Shown here: positions 35,074 through 44,922 of the stretch, in pieces | Position numbering within the stretch: position 1 is the stretch's first letter | Layout: each line of letters opens with the position of its first letter | NCBI RefSeq assembly: GCF_003350475.1 | Contig: NZ_QQAV01000003.1 | Coordinates: 460,063-524,062, forward strand | Length of the DNA: 64,000 bases | DNA from: Pseudacidovorax intermedius | GTDB taxonomy: Bacteria > Pseudomonadota > Gammaproteobacteria > Burkholderiales > Burkholderiaceae_C | Direction of reading: 5' to 3' | The notes under the pieces: generated by a model | The model's database searches: none | Told to the model about the DNA's origin: nothing | Seen by the model: the letters and a program-made list of their open reading frames with translations, nothing else | Made by a program: the position numbers and the translations under genes

Positions 35074-35142
35074 GTCCCCATTATCTGGTGGCGGGCCGCT
35101 GCCGAAGCAGAAACCCGGACCCGTCCCACGGGCCAATACGTC

Positions 35143-36159
35143 TTATTGAAGCGCCTGCACGCCAGCCACGAGCCAGCCGCCGCCATGGGCAGGCTTGCTC
35201 ATGTTCCAGACCTCGCGGAAGGGGCTGGGGCCGGCCGAGTCGTCCTCGCGGATCATGCCGGAGAACTCCACGCTGGCGAGGTAGACGTCCGGCATCTCCT
35301 CGATGCCCAGCAGCTTGGCATCGAGCATCACCACTTCCGTCTTGTTGGGACGGCCGCCGGAGCTGCGCTCGCGCTCCTCCAGCTGGGTGCGGATCTCTTC
35401 GACCATGCTGTCGGTCATCATGGAACGCAGCGCCGGGATGTCGGCACGGTCCCAGGCATGCTGCAGCGTCACGAAATTGCGCTTGGCCGCAGCCAGGAAG
35501 CCCTCCGCATCGAAGCCGTCCGGCACGCCCCAGCCCTGGGCCCCTTGGAGGGCCGAGCCGATGCTCACGCCGGTCGCACCGGCCAGGGTCGAAGCCGACC
35601 CTGCGTTGCCACCCGCGGCCGAGCCGTCGAAGGCCGCCTGCTGACGCTCCCACGGGCGCGCCGATGCGTCGTTGCCGACGTTGTTCGGGCTGTAGCTGCG
35701 CGGCATGCTGGGCGAGCCGGCTGCACCGGCGCCCTGCATGGCCAGTTGGCCAGCGGCGCCGCGCGAGCGGTTGCTCAGCACGCGCCAGATCACCACGGCA
35801 GCAAGGACCAGCAGCGCGATCAGCAGGAAGTTGCCGAAGGCGGCGCCCAGGCCCAGCGAATTGGCCAGCCAGGCCAGGCCCAGGCCGGCTGCGATGCCCC
35901 CCAGGATGCCCGCCCAGGGCCGCTTGGGCGCTGCCTGCGCCGCGCCAGCCGGCGTGCCCGGCCTGGCGGCGGGCGCCGCGTTGGTCGCGTTCTGGGTCGG
36001 GGCGCCCGGTGCGGCCGTCGGCGCGGCCTCACGCTGCGTCACGTTGTTGGACTGCCGCCCCATCGACTTGCCCCCACCGAGCCGCTTGGCGTCGGCGTCC
36101 AGGCTCACGACGGCCATCGACGCACACACCAGCAGCACGGCCCACAGATTTCGCTTCAT
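35143..36159 (-). CDS. Tim44-like domain protein
   Basis: This 338-residue protein has a signal peptide (KRNLWAVLLVCASMAVVSLDADA), a Pro/Ala/Thr-rich stretch with a glycine-rich membrane segment (residues about 90-130), and a C-terminal Tim44-like domain (FLAAAKRNFVTLQHAWDRAD, ending EVWNMSKPAHGGGWLVAGV). Tim44-like bacterial proteins are envelope-associated and poorly known. The start at 36159 has GGAG upstream. It lies between ubiE and ubiJ, as in many Comamonadaceae. Confidence 0.88.
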   Translation of the reverse strand: MKRNLWAVLLVCASMAVVSLDADAKRLGGGKSMGRQSNNVTQREAAPTAAPGAPTQNATNAAPAARPGTPAGAAQAAPKRPWAGILGGIAAGLGLAWLANSLGLGAAFGNFLLIALLVLAAVVIWRVLSNRSRGAAGQLAMQGAGAAGSPSMPRSYSPNNVGNDASARPWERQQAAFDGSAAGGNAGSASTLAGATGVSIGSALQGAQGWGVPDGFDAEGFLAAAKRNFVTLQHAWDRADIPALRSMMTDSMVEEIRTQLEERERSSGGRPNKTEVVMLDAKLLGIEEMPDVYLASVEFSGMIREDDSAGPSPFREVWNMSKPAHGGGWLVAGVQALQ

Positions 36160-36291
36160 CGTCCAGTCTCCTTCCGGATACGAAACATCAGTTTCAGATC
36201 GACTCGTAGTTCTCTTGTTGTGTGAATAGCGAGCACGCCACTCCCCTTGCACCTGACGGCCGCATGCAATGCGGCCGGGCCGGTCAGCCCC

Positions 36292-37023
36292 TCAGCACTT
36301 GATTCCAACATGCAGGGCGACCACGCCCCCCGTCATGTTGTGATAGTCCACATGTCCGAAACCGCCCTCTTTCATGAGGGTCTTGAGCGACTCCTGATCC
36401 GGATGCATCCGGATGGACTCGGCCAGGTAACGGTAGCTGGCGTCGTCGCCCGCCACCGCCTTGCCCAGGCGCGGCAGCACGTTGAAGGAATACCAGTCGT
36501 AGGCCTTGCGCAGCGGCTGGGCCACCTGCGAGAACTCCAGCACCAGCAGCTTGCCGCGCGGACGCAGGACGCGGTTCATCTCCTTGAGCGCCGCGTCCTT
36601 GTGCGTCATGTTGCGCAGGCCGAAGGCCACGGTGACGACGTCGAAATGGTTGTCGGGGAAGGGCAGCTTCTCGGCATCGCAGACCGTGGTGGGCAGCACC
36701 ACGCCGGCATCGAGCAGGCGCTCGCGGCCGGTGCGCAGCATGGCCTCGTTGATGTCCGTGTGCACCACCTGGCCGCTGCGGCCGACCTTCTTGGCGAAGG
36801 CCAGCGCGAGGTCGCCCGTGCCGCCCGCGATGTCCAGCACCTTGGAGCCTTCGCGCACATTCGCGACCATCACGGTGTACGCCTTCCATGCCCGGTGCAG
36901 GCCCATGGACATGAGGTCGTTCATCAGGTCGTAGCGCGGGGCCACGGAATCGAACACGCCGCGCACGCGGCGCGCCTTGTCGCTTTCGTCGACGGTCTCG
37001 AAACCGAAGTGGGTGGAACTCAT
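36292..37023 (-). CDS. ubiE: Ubiquinone/menaquinone methyltransferase UbiE
   Basis: UbiE performs the C-methylation step in ubiquinone synthesis using S-adenosylmethionine. The 243-residue protein begins [20 protein letters not shown]. It carries the SAM motif [16 protein letters not shown] and the later signatures [18 protein letters not shown] and [12 protein letters not shown]. It matches the E. coli type in length. It is followed by the Tim44-like gene and ubiJ-ubiB. Confidence 0.96.
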   Translation of the reverse strand: MSSTHFGFETVDESDKARRVRGVFDSVAPRYDLMNDLMSMGLHRAWKAYTVMVANVREGSKVLDIAGGTGDLALAFAKKVGRSGQVVHTDINEAMLRTGRERLLDAGVVLPTTVCDAEKLPFPDNHFDVVTVAFGLRNMTHKDAALKEMNRVLRPRGKLLVLEFSQVAQPLRKAYDWYSFNVLPRLGKAVAGDDASYRYLAESIRMHPDQESLKTLMKEGGFGHVDYHNMTGGVVALHVGIKC

Positions 37024-37113
37024 GGGTCCGATGTTAGGCGGATCGCCCGGCCTTCCGGCCGACGACCCTTGACATGCGGCGGACATTCGCGCAAAGCGCG
37101 AAGCGCCCGGCGC

Positions 37114-37527
37114 TCAGGACGGACTGCAGGTGGAGGGGCCCGACTTGGGCATGGGCGCATCGCGATCGGCACCGGCCTCGACGATGCGACGCTCGTACTC
37201 GGCCCAGTGCTCGGCCTGGCGCGCGCCCAGGTCGTACAGCAGGTCCCACGAGTAGATGCCGCTCTCGTGCCCGTCGCTGAAGAGCGGCTGCACGGCATAG
37301 TGGCCCACCAGTTGCAGGTCGACGATCTCGACCTCGCGTTTGCCGGTCTGCAGGATCTCCTGGCCCGGCCCGTGGCCCTTCACCTCGGCCGAGGGCGAGT
37401 TGATGCGCAGCAGTTCGTAGGGGATGCGGAACACCGCGCCATCGGAAAAGCCCACTTCCAGCACGCGCGACTGCGCATGCAGAGTGATGGATTCGGGCGT
37501 CGGTGCGCCGGGCGTCAGACCTGCCAT
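37114..37527 (-). CDS. DUF971 family protein
   Basis: This 137-residue protein matches DUF971, also found at the N-terminus of gamma-butyrobetaine hydroxylases. The signature is VLEVGFSDGAVFRIPYELLR with a later SDGHESGIYSWDLLYDLG. Free-standing members are small soluble proteins with no proven role. It sits between a HIT protein and ubiE; the 90-base gap before ubiE has no evident terminator. Confidence 0.9.
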   Translation of the reverse strand: MAGLTPGAPTPESITLHAQSRVLEVGFSDGAVFRIPYELLRINSPSAEVKGHGPGQEILQTGKREVEIVDLQLVGHYAVQPLFSDGHESGIYSWDLLYDLGARQAEHWAEYERRIVEAGADRDAPMPKSGPSTCSPS

Positions 37528-37549
37528 GCGGGGAATTCCTTGCTCATGA

Positions 37550-37984
37550 TCAACGGAGGGCGAGCGCGGCCACCATGGCCGACTCCGCCGCAGGCAGACG
37601 GGCCTGTACGCCCTGCTCGCGCACCATGTCGCGCGCCCGGCGCGCCTCCGCCCAGACGGGCGAGGGGAAGTGGCTGTCCCAGTCGAAGCGGGAGATCACG
37701 TGCCAGTGCAGGTGCGGGACCATGTTGCCGAGCGTGGCCACGTTCATCTTGGCGGGCGCCAGCGCATCGCGCAGCGCACGCTCCACGGCCACCACCACCC
37801 GCATGCATTCGGCACGCTCGTCGTCGGACAGGTCGGAGAACTCCGCCACATGCGCCGTCCAGACCACGCGGTAGAAGGCCGGAAAGCCCGCCTCTTGCGC
37901 ATGGATCACGCGCCACTGCGCGCCCTCGGCGACCACACGGCCGCCGGGCTCGGCGCACAGTGGGCAGCCCGCCAACGCGCTCAC
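37550..37984 (-). CDS. HIT-family nucleotide hydrolase or transferase
   Basis: This 144-residue protein has the histidine triad H91-L-H93-W-H95 in [11 protein letters not shown], the catalytic signature of HIT proteins, which hydrolyse or transfer nucleoside phosphoramidates. The N-terminal CPLC pair and [19 protein letters not shown] are common in proteobacterial members. Its ATG overlaps the stop of the large FAD/Fe-S oxidoreductase gene. Confidence 0.92.
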   Translation of the reverse strand: MSALAGCPLCAEPGGRVVAEGAQWRVIHAQEAGFPAFYRVVWTAHVAEFSDLSDDERAECMRVVVAVERALRDALAPAKMNVATLGNMVPHLHWHVISRFDWDSHFPSPVWAEARRARDMVREQGVQARLPAAESAMVAALALR

Positions 37985-40900
37985 ACCAGCACCCGCTCGA
38001 TGCCACCCGCGTTGGCGGCCGACACGTACTCGGGCATCCAGTTCTCGCCCAGGATGCGGCGCGCCATCTCGACCACGATGTAGTCGGCTTCGAGCAGGCC
38101 GTTGTTCAGGTCATTGCCGTAGCGCGACAGGCCCTGCAGGCAGCTGGGGCAGCTGGTGAGGATCTTCACGTCGCCCTGCGCCGGCAGCGCATGGGTGGCG
38201 CGCAGCGCGGCCTCGCCCTTCTTCAGCTCCTCTTCCTTGCGGAAGCGGATCTGCGTGGAGATGTCGGGCCGCGTCACGCCGAGCGTGCCCGACTCGCCGC
38301 AGCAGCGATCGCTCTTGAGCACCTGGTCGCCTACCAGCGACTTGACCGTCTTCATCGGGTCCTGCAGCTTCATGGGCGTGTGGCAGGGGTCGTGGTAGAG
38401 GTAGGCGGCGGCGTTGGCCTCGAGCTTGATGCCCTTCTCCAGCAGGTATTCGTGGATGTCGATGATCCGGCAGCCGGGGAAGATCTTGTCGAACTGGTAG
38501 CCCTGCAGCTGGTCGTAGCAGGTGCCGCAGCTGACCACCACGGTCTTGATGTCCAGGTAGTTGAGCGTGTTGGCGACGCGGTGGAACAGCACCCGGTTGT
38601 CGGTGATCATCTGCTCGGCCTTGTCGAACTGGCCCGAGCCGCGCTGCGGATAGCCGCAGCACAGGTAGCCCGGCGGCAGCACCGTCTGCACGCCCGCATG
38701 CCACAGCATGGCCTGCGTCGCCAGGCCCACCTGCGAGAACAGCCGCTCCGAGCCGCAGCCCGGGAAGTAGAAGACCGCCTCGGTCTCGGGCGTCGTGGCC
38801 TTGGGGTCGCGGATGATCGGGACGTAGTCGGCGTCCTCGATGTCCAGCAGCGCGCGGGCCGTCTTCTTGGGCAGGCCGCCGGGCATCTTCTTGTTGACGA
38901 AGTGGATGACCTGTTCCTTGATCGGCGCCGCGCCCAGGCTGGCGGGCGGATGCGCGGTCTGCTTCTTGGCGGCGGGACGCAGCAGGTCGTTGGCCAGGCG
39001 CTGGGCCTTGAAGCCCACTTCCACCATGCCGGTGCGCATGGCCTTGATGGTCGACGGATTGGTCGCGTTGAGGAAGAACATGGCCGCCGCGTTGCCGGGG
39101 CGGAAGCTCTTCTGGCCCATCTTGCGCAGCAGGTTGCGCATGTTCATCGACACGTCGCCGAAGTCGATCTTCACCGGGCAGGGCGTGAGGCACTTGTGGC
39201 AGACCGTGCAGTGGTCGGCCACGTCCTCGAACTCCTGCCAGTGCTGGATCGACACGCCGCGGCGCGTCTGCTCCTCGTACAGGAAGGCCTCCACCAGCAG
39301 CGAGGTGGCGAGGATCTTGTTGCGCGGGCTGTAGAGCAGGTTGGCGCGCGGCACATGGGTGGCGCACACCGGCTTGCACTTGCCGCAGCGCAGGCAGTCC
39401 TTGACCGAGTCGGCGATGGCGCCGATGTCGGACTGCTGCATGATGATCGACTCGTGCCCCATCAACCCGAAGCTGGGCGTGTAGGCATTGGTCAGGTCGG
39501 CATGGCGGGCGTCGGCCGGGGCCGCATCGCCGCGCAGCAGCTTGCCCTTGTTGAAGCGGCCTTCAGGGTCGACTTGCTGCTTGTACTGCGCGAAGGGCGC
39601 CAGCTCCTCGTCCGAGAGGAACTCCAGCTTGGTGATGCCGATGCCGTGCTCGCCCGAGATCACGCCGTCCAGGCTGCGCGCGAGCTTCATGATGCGCTCC
39701 ACGGCCTCGTGCGCCGTCTGCAGCATCTCGTAGTCGTCGCTGTTGACGGGGATGTTGGTGTGCACGTTGCCGTCGCCGGCATGCATGTGCAGCGCCACCC
39801 ACACGCGGCCCTTGAGCACGCGCTTGTGGATGGCCTCACACTCGGCCAGGATGGGCGCAAATTCGCTGCCACCGAAGATCTTGGCCAGCGGGGCGCGGAT
39901 CTCGGTCTTCCAGCTGGCGCGCAGCGCATGGTCCTGCAGCTGCGGGAACAGCGCTTCCACGTCCCCCAACCAGCTCTGCCAGCGGCCGCGCACCTCGCGC
40001 ACCAGCGCCACGGCTTGCTGCACGCGGCCTTCCAGCAGCTCGGCGGCCGGGATCTCGTGCGCGTCGTCGCTCTTGCCCAGCGGCAGGTTGCCGCGCGACA
40101 GGAAGGCTTCCAGCTCGTGCGTCAGGCGAATCTTGTTGCGCAGCGACAGCTCGATGTTGATGCGATCGATGCCGTCGGTGTACTCGGCCATCCGCGGCAG
40201 CGGGATCACCACGTCCTCGTTGATCTTGAAGGCGTTGGTGTGGCGGCTGATGGCCGCGGTGCGCTTGCGGTCCAGCCAGAACTTCTTGCGCGCCTCGGGG
40301 CTGATGGCGATGAAGCCTTCGCCCGAGCGCGAGTTGGCGATGCGCACCACCTCGCTGGTGACGCGGGCCACCGCATCGGCATCGTCGCCGCTGATGTCGC
40401 CGAAGAGCACCATCTTGGGCAGGCCGCCGCCGTGCTTCTTGCTCTTGGTGGCGTAGCCCACGGCCTTGAGATAGCGGTCGTCCAGGTGCTCCAGGCCCGC
40501 CAGCAGCACGCCCGAACGCTTCTGCTCGGCAAACATGAAGTCCTTGATCTCGACGATCGAGGGCACCGCGTCCTTGGCATTGCCGAAGAACTCCAGGCAG
40601 ACGGTGCGGGTGTGGGCCGGCATGCGGTGCACCACCCAGCGGCAGCTGGTAATCAGGCCGTCGCAGCCTTCCTTCTGGATGCCGGGCAGGCCGGCCAGGA
40701 ACTTGTCGGTGACGTCTTTGCCCAGGCCTTCCTTGCGGAAGGTGCGGCCGGGAATCTCCAGGCGTTCGGTGCGCAGCGGCGTGCGGCCATCGGCGGCGAA
40801 GTACTGGAGCTCGAAGACGGCGCTGTCGACGTCATGGATCTTGCCCAGGTTGTGGCCCAGGCGTGTGACTTCGAGCCACTCGGCCTGCGGCGTGACCATG

Positions 40901-41859
40901 CGCCAGGAGGCCAGGTTGTCCAGCGCCGTGCCCCACAGCACGGCCTTCTTGCCGCCCGCATTCATGGCCACGTTGCCGCCCACGCAGGAGGCCTCGGCCG
41001 AGGTCGGGTCGACCGCGAAGACGAAGCCTGCGCGTTCGGCCGCATCGGCCACGCGCTGCGTGACGACGCCGGCCTCGGTCCAGATGGTGGGCACCGGGCC
41101 GTCCAGGCCCGGCAGGTTCACCATCTCGACCTCGGTCATGGCCTCGAGCTTCTCGGTGTTGATCACCACGCTCTTCCAGGTCAGCGGGATGGCGCCGCCG
41201 GTGTAACCGGTGCCGCCCCCGCGCGGGATGATGGTGAGCCCGAGCTCGATGCAGGCGGCCACCAGCGCGGCCATCTCGGCCTCGGTGTCGGGCACCAGCA
41301 CGACGAAGGGGTATTCGACCCGCCAGTCGGTGGCGTCGGTCACATGGGCCACGCGCGAGAGGCCGTCGAACTTGATGTTGTCGCGCGCCGTGCAGCGGCG
41401 CAGCACGCGCTGGGCCTTCTGGCGCAGGGCCGCGAGTTCGTCGAAGTGGGCAGAGAAGCCGTCGATGGCCTGCTGCACCAGCACCAGCAGCTCGCCCACC
41501 AGCGTGTCGCGCTGGGCGTCGTCCTGCGGCGTGCGGCGGCGCTGCACCTCGGTCAGGCGGTGGCGCAGGGCCTCGACCAGCTGGCCGCGGCGGCGCGGGT
41601 TGTCCAGCAGGTCATCCACCAGGTAGGGGTTGCGCTGCACCACCCAGATGTCGCCCAGCACCTCGTACAGCATGCGGGCGGAGCGGCCCGTGCGGCGCTC
41701 GTCACGCAGGCTCTGCAGCAGCTCCCAGGCCCGGCTGCCGAGCAGCCGGATCACGATCTCGCGGTCGGAGAAGCTGGTGTAGTTGTACGGAATCTCGCGC
41801 AGACGCGCCGGCTCGGCGGCCTGCGACAGCAGCGCATTGAGCGCGGTCGGGGCATTCAT
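37981..41859 (-). CDS. Fused FAD-linked dehydrogenase and Fe-S oxidoreductase (DUF3683 type)
   Basis: This 1,292-residue enzyme probably oxidises a 2-hydroxyacid such as D-lactate or 2-hydroxyglutarate. The first 170 residues are a DUF3683-like helical part. An FAD-binding domain ([15 protein letters not shown] at about 220) and an FAD-oxidase C-terminal domain follow. Two 4Fe-4S clusters come next: C822, C825, C828, C832 and C884, C887, C890, C894. The tail has CCG-type cysteine domains (PGYLCCGYP, then RCCGESG). It is cytoplasmic or peripheral and could pass electrons to quinones, which fits the nearby ubi genes. The substrate is inferred. Confidence 0.88.
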   Translation of the reverse strand: MNAPTALNALLSQAAEPARLREIPYNYTSFSDREIVIRLLGSRAWELLQSLRDERRTGRSARMLYEVLGDIWVVQRNPYLVDDLLDNPRRRGQLVEALRHRLTEVQRRRTPQDDAQRDTLVGELLVLVQQAIDGFSAHFDELAALRQKAQRVLRRCTARDNIKFDGLSRVAHVTDATDWRVEYPFVVLVPDTEAEMAALVAACIELGLTIIPRGGGTGYTGGAIPLTWKSVVINTEKLEAMTEVEMVNLPGLDGPVPTIWTEAGVVTQRVADAAERAGFVFAVDPTSAEASCVGGNVAMNAGGKKAVLWGTALDNLASWRMVTPQAEWLEVTRLGHNLGKIHDVDSAVFELQYFAADGRTPLRTERLEIPGRTFRKEGLGKDVTDKFLAGLPGIQKEGCDGLITSCRWVVHRMPAHTRTVCLEFFGNAKDAVPSIVEIKDFMFAEQKRSGVLLAGLEHLDDRYLKAVGYATKSKKHGGGLPKMVLFGDISGDDADAVARVTSEVVRIANSRSGEGFIAISPEARKKFWLDRKRTAAISRHTNAFKINEDVVIPLPRMAEYTDGIDRINIELSLRNKIRLTHELEAFLSRGNLPLGKSDDAHEIPAAELLEGRVQQAVALVREVRGRWQSWLGDVEALFPQLQDHALRASWKTEIRAPLAKIFGGSEFAPILAECEAIHKRVLKGRVWVALHMHAGDGNVHTNIPVNSDDYEMLQTAHEAVERIMKLARSLDGVISGEHGIGITKLEFLSDEELAPFAQYKQQVDPEGRFNKGKLLRGDAAPADARHADLTNAYTPSFGLMGHESIIMQQSDIGAIADSVKDCLRCGKCKPVCATHVPRANLLYSPRNKILATSLLVEAFLYEEQTRRGVSIQHWQEFEDVADHCTVCHKCLTPCPVKIDFGDVSMNMRNLLRKMGQKSFRPGNAAAMFFLNATNPSTIKAMRTGMVEVGFKAQRLANDLLRPAAKKQTAHPPASLGAAPIKEQVIHFVNKKMPGGLPKKTARALLDIEDADYVPIIRDPKATTPETEAVFYFPGCGSERLFSQVGLATQAMLWHAGVQTVLPPGYLCCGYPQRGSGQFDKAEQMITDNRVLFHRVANTLNYLDIKTVVVSCGTCYDQLQGYQFDKIFPGCRIIDIHEYLLEKGIKLEANAAAYLYHDPCHTPMKLQDPMKTVKSLVGDQVLKSDRCCGESGTLGVTRPDISTQIRFRKEEELKKGEAALRATHALPAQGDVKILTSCPSCLQGLSRYGNDLNNGLLEADYIVVEMARRILGENWMPEYVSAANAGGIERVLV

Positions 41860-41932
41860 CGGGGGAAGGCGCCACGGCAGGGCGCCTCGCGCCCTTGAAC
41901 CGGGGGGCGGATTTTAGTCGGCGAGGCCGGCG

Positions 41933-42313
41933 CTAGCGGGGAGCCGGGTCATCCTGACCGGCGCCTGCGCCGCGCTCCTCGTCGCACAGGGCCTGCGCAA
42001 GCACGGACTCGATGCGCGCCAGGCGTTCCGGCTTCAGCCCCTGCAATTGCGCAAGCGCGATGCGCCGCTCCCTGAGCAGCCACACGAACAACAACTCCAG
42101 CCGGGGATAGCGGTAGTCGTACTTGTCGCTGATCTCCCGCCGCCGGCGATGGAGCAGTTCCTGCAAGTCCCACAACTCATCGGCCGTGGACAGGGTCGCC
42201 GCAGTTTCCCGGACCTGCGCGATCAGGTCGGCGAGTTCGGATTGCAGCGCCGCGTCGAAGACGCTCCGCGCGATCTTCTTTTCCGTGGGGGACCAAGAAC
42301 TGCCGTGCAACAT
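41933..42313 (-). CDS. Conserved hypothetical protein
   Basis: This 126-residue cytoplasmic protein is mainly helical. The start MLHGSSWSPTEKKIARSVFDAALQ is a recognisable opening of a small proteobacterial family of unknown role. A repeated charged pattern RRREISDKYDYRYPRLELLF follows. The ATG at 42313 matches this opening; the frame stays open for 57 more, Arg-rich, codons. It is a lone gene, with a 198-base gap to the next gene upstream that shows only short hairpins. Confidence 0.75.
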   Translation of the reverse strand: MLHGSSWSPTEKKIARSVFDAALQSELADLIAQVRETAATLSTADELWDLQELLHRRRREISDKYDYRYPRLELLFVWLLRERRIALAQLQGLKPERLARIESVLAQALCDEERGAGAGQDDPAPR

Positions 42314-42511
42314 GCGATCACCATAACCGGGTTTGCACCGCGCGCTCAACTCCGTGTGCTCCACGCGGCGCATCACGCCCCGTCGGGGCGTTCGCTGGGG
42401 AGGGAGGCATTCGCAGGCGCGTCGTGCGGTTGAACCAGGGGGCATTGCAGTCGCCGCTCTACCCCGGCGCTCTCGCGAGGCCACTGAGGGTGGGCAGTGC
42501 CGGCCGGGCGG

Positions 42512-42904
42512 CTAGACGGTGATCTCGATCCGATTGCCCTCCGGATCGAGCACGACGCTTTCGTAGTAGCCGTCGCCCGTACGCCTCGGGCCATCGAGCA
42601 ACGGCGAGCCACGACGCTGTAGCTCCCGGGTCAGCGCGTCGACCCGGGCCTCGCTGCCCACGGCCATGGCCAGATGGGTAAGCCCCATGCGCTGGCTGCC
42701 AGGTGCGGACGCAATGGGCGCGAGGATGGTCGTGGTCATGAACTCGATGCGCGCGCCGTCCTCGAAGACCACGAAGCGGGACGCGAATCCCTTCGTGAGG
42801 TTCTGGTACAGCGGCCCAGGCTGTCCGCCGAAGGCCTCCGAATAGAAGGCGCACATGGCGTCCAGGTCGTTCACCCAAAGGGCAACGTGATCGATGCGTG
42901 GCAT
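42512..42904 (-). CDS. VOC (glyoxalase/bleomycin-resistance fold) protein
   Basis: This is a small metal-binding-fold protein of 130 residues. It has the VOC opening MPRIDHVALWVNDLDAMCAFY, the typical central FEDGARIEFM strand and the C-terminal DPEGNRIEIT with the last metal-ligand Glu. H6, a central Glu and the C-terminal Glu are candidate ligands. The reaction (dioxygenase, lyase or resistance) cannot be assigned. The start is ATG at 42904. Confidence 0.85.
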   Translation of the reverse strand: MPRIDHVALWVNDLDAMCAFYSEAFGGQPGPLYQNLTKGFASRFVVFEDGARIEFMTTTILAPIASAPGSQRMGLTHLAMAVGSEARVDALTRELQRRGSPLLDGPRRTGDGYYESVVLDPEGNRIEITV

Positions 42905-42944
42905 AGGACTGGAGAAGGAAGCGACGGTCGCGGACAACGGATTT

Positions 42945-43346
42945 TCAAGCCCTGTCGTTGTCCGCGAACACCGCACCGCGGGCGGCGAGCAGTTCACGCA
43001 GCACCGAGCGATGACAGCGGCTCTCATGCTCGCAGTAGCAGCCCACGGACAGGTTGGCGTCGCGCGACAGGACCGCCAGCAGGTCGAGCGACTGCTGGGC
43101 CTCCGGTGTGTTCAGCTCCGCCTTGAATTTGCGGACGAAAGCGGACCATTGCTGCGGCGTCTCGGCCTCGCGCCCCTGCTTCATGGTGTCGGCCGAGGGC
43201 GCCAGGACCGGGAACCAGACGTCGTACCAGTTGCCCGACGCAAAGGCCGCCTTGGGCACACCGCGAGGCGGGCGGCGGACGGTTCCGATGCGCGTGCCTT
43301 CGTCGGCGGCACGCGGCGATCCCAACTGAACGACTCGAAGCGGCAT
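42945..43346 (-). CDS. DUF488 family protein
   Basis: This 133-residue protein matches DUF488, with RIGTVRRPPRGVPKAAFASG, a central WYDVWFPVLAPS segment and CYCEHESRCHRSVL near the C-terminus with conserved Cys and His. Function is unknown. The start at 43346 is the ATG followed by PLRVVQLGSPRA. It is the last gene before the serA region. Confidence 0.85.
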   Translation of the reverse strand: MPLRVVQLGSPRAADEGTRIGTVRRPPRGVPKAAFASGNWYDVWFPVLAPSADTMKQGREAETPQQWSAFVRKFKAELNTPEAQQSLDLLAVLSRDANLSVGCYCEHESRCHRSVLRELLAARGAVFADNDRA

Positions 43347-43489
43347 GGACGCTCCCGGCAATGACAAGGGGCGCCATCGTACGGCCACCCGCGGCAGACA
43401 GGCTGGACATCAGCCGAAGCTTTGGCAGCGTGGCATGCGGGCCCCGAGAGGCCCGGCGGCTCAAGCCAAGGCAGGCCGCGAAGCCGTGA

Positions 43490-44722
43490 CTAGAACAGCA
43501 CCCGGCTCTTGATCGTCCCCGGCACCTTGGCCAGCGCCTCGTGCGCCACGTCGGACGAGGCGGCGTCCACATCGGTCACCACGTAGCCCACCTTGTCGTT
43601 GGTCTGCAGGTACTGCGCCGCGATGTTGATATGGTGGTCGGCAAAGACCTGGTTCACCGCCGACAGCACGCCGGGCACGTTGCGGTGGATGTGCAGCAGA
43701 CGGTGCTTGCCCGGGTGCGCCGGCAGCGCCACTTCGGGAAAGTTGACCGAGCGTGTGGTGGTGCCGTTGTCGCTGTAGCGCACCAGCTTCTCCGCCACCT
43801 CGACGCCGATGTTGGCCTGGGCCTCCATGGTCGAGCCGCCGATGTGCGGCGTGAGGATCACGTTGTCCAGCCCGCGCAGCGCCGACTGGAACTCGTCCTT
43901 GTTGCTCTTGGGCTCCTTGGGGAAGACGTCGATGGCAGCGCCCAGCAGCCGGCGCTCGCGCAGGGCCGCGGCCAGCGCCTCGATGACCACCACCGTACCG
44001 CGCGAGGCATTGATGAGGATGGCGCCCGGCTTCATGGCCGCGAGCTCGGCCTCGCCAATCATCCATTGCGTGGAAGGCAGCTCGGGCACATGCAGGCTCA
44101 CGATGTCGGACTGGGCCAGCAGTTCTTCAAGGCTGCGGGCCTGGCGCGCATTGCCCAGCGGCAGCTTGGCCACCACGTCGTGAAAGACCACATGCATGCC
44201 CAGTGCCTCGGCCAGCACCGACAGCTGCGCGCCGATGGACCCATAGCCCACGATGCCCAGCGTCTTGCCGCGGATCTCGAAGGCGTTGTCGGCGGTCTTG
44301 AGCCAGCCGCCGCGATGGGCCGCCGCGTTCTTCTCGGGCACCCCGCGCAGCAGCAGGATGGCCTCCGCCAGCACCAGCTCGGCCACCGAGCGGGTGTTGG
44401 AGTACGGTGCGTTGAACACGGCCACGCCGTGCTCGCGCGCCGCGTCCAGGTCGATCTGGTTGGTGCCGATGCAGAAGGCCCCGACGGCCACCAGCTTGGG
44501 CGCCGCCGCGAACACTTCGGCCGTGAGCTGGGTGCGCGAGCGGATACCCAGGAAGTGCACGTCGGCCAGGCGGGCCTTGAGCTCTTCGCCTTCGAGCGCA
44601 CCGGGCAGCACCTCCACCTGGGTGTAGCCGGAGGCCTGCAGCAGTTCGACCGCGGAGGGATGGATGCCTTCCAGCAACAGGAACTTGATCTTGGCCTTGT
44701 CCAGCGAGGTGGTCTTCGTCAT
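43490..44722 (-). CDS. serA: D-3-phosphoglycerate dehydrogenase
   Basis: SerA oxidises 3-phosphoglycerate, the first step of serine synthesis. At 410 residues it is the E. coli-length form. It has the NAD-binding GKTLGIVGYGSIGAQLSVLA, catalytic region INASRGTVVVIEALAAAL and TPHIGGSTMEAQ, and a C-terminal ACT domain (HRLLHIHRNVPGVLSAVNQ) that would give serine feedback inhibition. MPGMTKT at 44731 is an alternative start. It diverges from ugpB across a 200-base region. Confidence 0.94.
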   Translation of the reverse strand: MTKTTSLDKAKIKFLLLEGIHPSAVELLQASGYTQVEVLPGALEGEELKARLADVHFLGIRSRTQLTAEVFAAAPKLVAVGAFCIGTNQIDLDAAREHGVAVFNAPYSNTRSVAELVLAEAILLLRGVPEKNAAAHRGGWLKTADNAFEIRGKTLGIVGYGSIGAQLSVLAEALGMHVVFHDVVAKLPLGNARQARSLEELLAQSDIVSLHVPELPSTQWMIGEAELAAMKPGAILINASRGTVVVIEALAAALRERRLLGAAIDVFPKEPKSNKDEFQSALRGLDNVILTPHIGGSTMEAQANIGVEVAEKLVRYSDNGTTTRSVNFPEVALPAHPGKHRLLHIHRNVPGVLSAVNQVFADHHINIAAQYLQTNDKVGYVVTDVDAASSDVAHEALAKVPGTIKSRVLF

Positions 44723-44866
44723 GCCCGGCATCAACACGTTTGTCAAAACGGTCGAGTATGGTTCAAGCCTGCTGCACCGCCGCAGCGCGGCCGGCCCGCC
44801 CCGGCCGCAAAAAGGGTTTCCCCGCTTGAGCATGGACCGCCTGCCATGCGACAACCCGCCGTCACG

Positions 44867-44884
44867 CTGTCACAGAACAGCCAT
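44867..44884 (+). promoter_or_regulatory. Pho-box-like site upstream of ugpB
   Basis: CTGTCAC and CAGCCAT, seven-base direct repeats separated by AGAA, match the PhoB-box layout (CTGTCAT, four bases, CTGTCAT) at 7/7-but-one and 5/7 positions. The site is 39 bases before the ugpB ATG, and another TTGTCAT follows at 44898. In E. coli the ugp operon is PhoB-controlled, so the position makes sense. No PhoB gene is in the window. Confidence 0.4.
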
Positions 44885-44922
44885 AGTCTCTTCACTTTTG
44901 TCATTCGCATCCAGGAGTCTTC

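Noticed and set aside
36247-41898. A 1,883-codon open frame on the plus strand opposite the FAD/Fe-S oxidoreductase gene
   Set aside because: High third-position GC makes long antisense frames common here. The translation is low-complexity (His, Val, Gly, Arg rich) and resembles no family, while the minus strand encodes clear domains.
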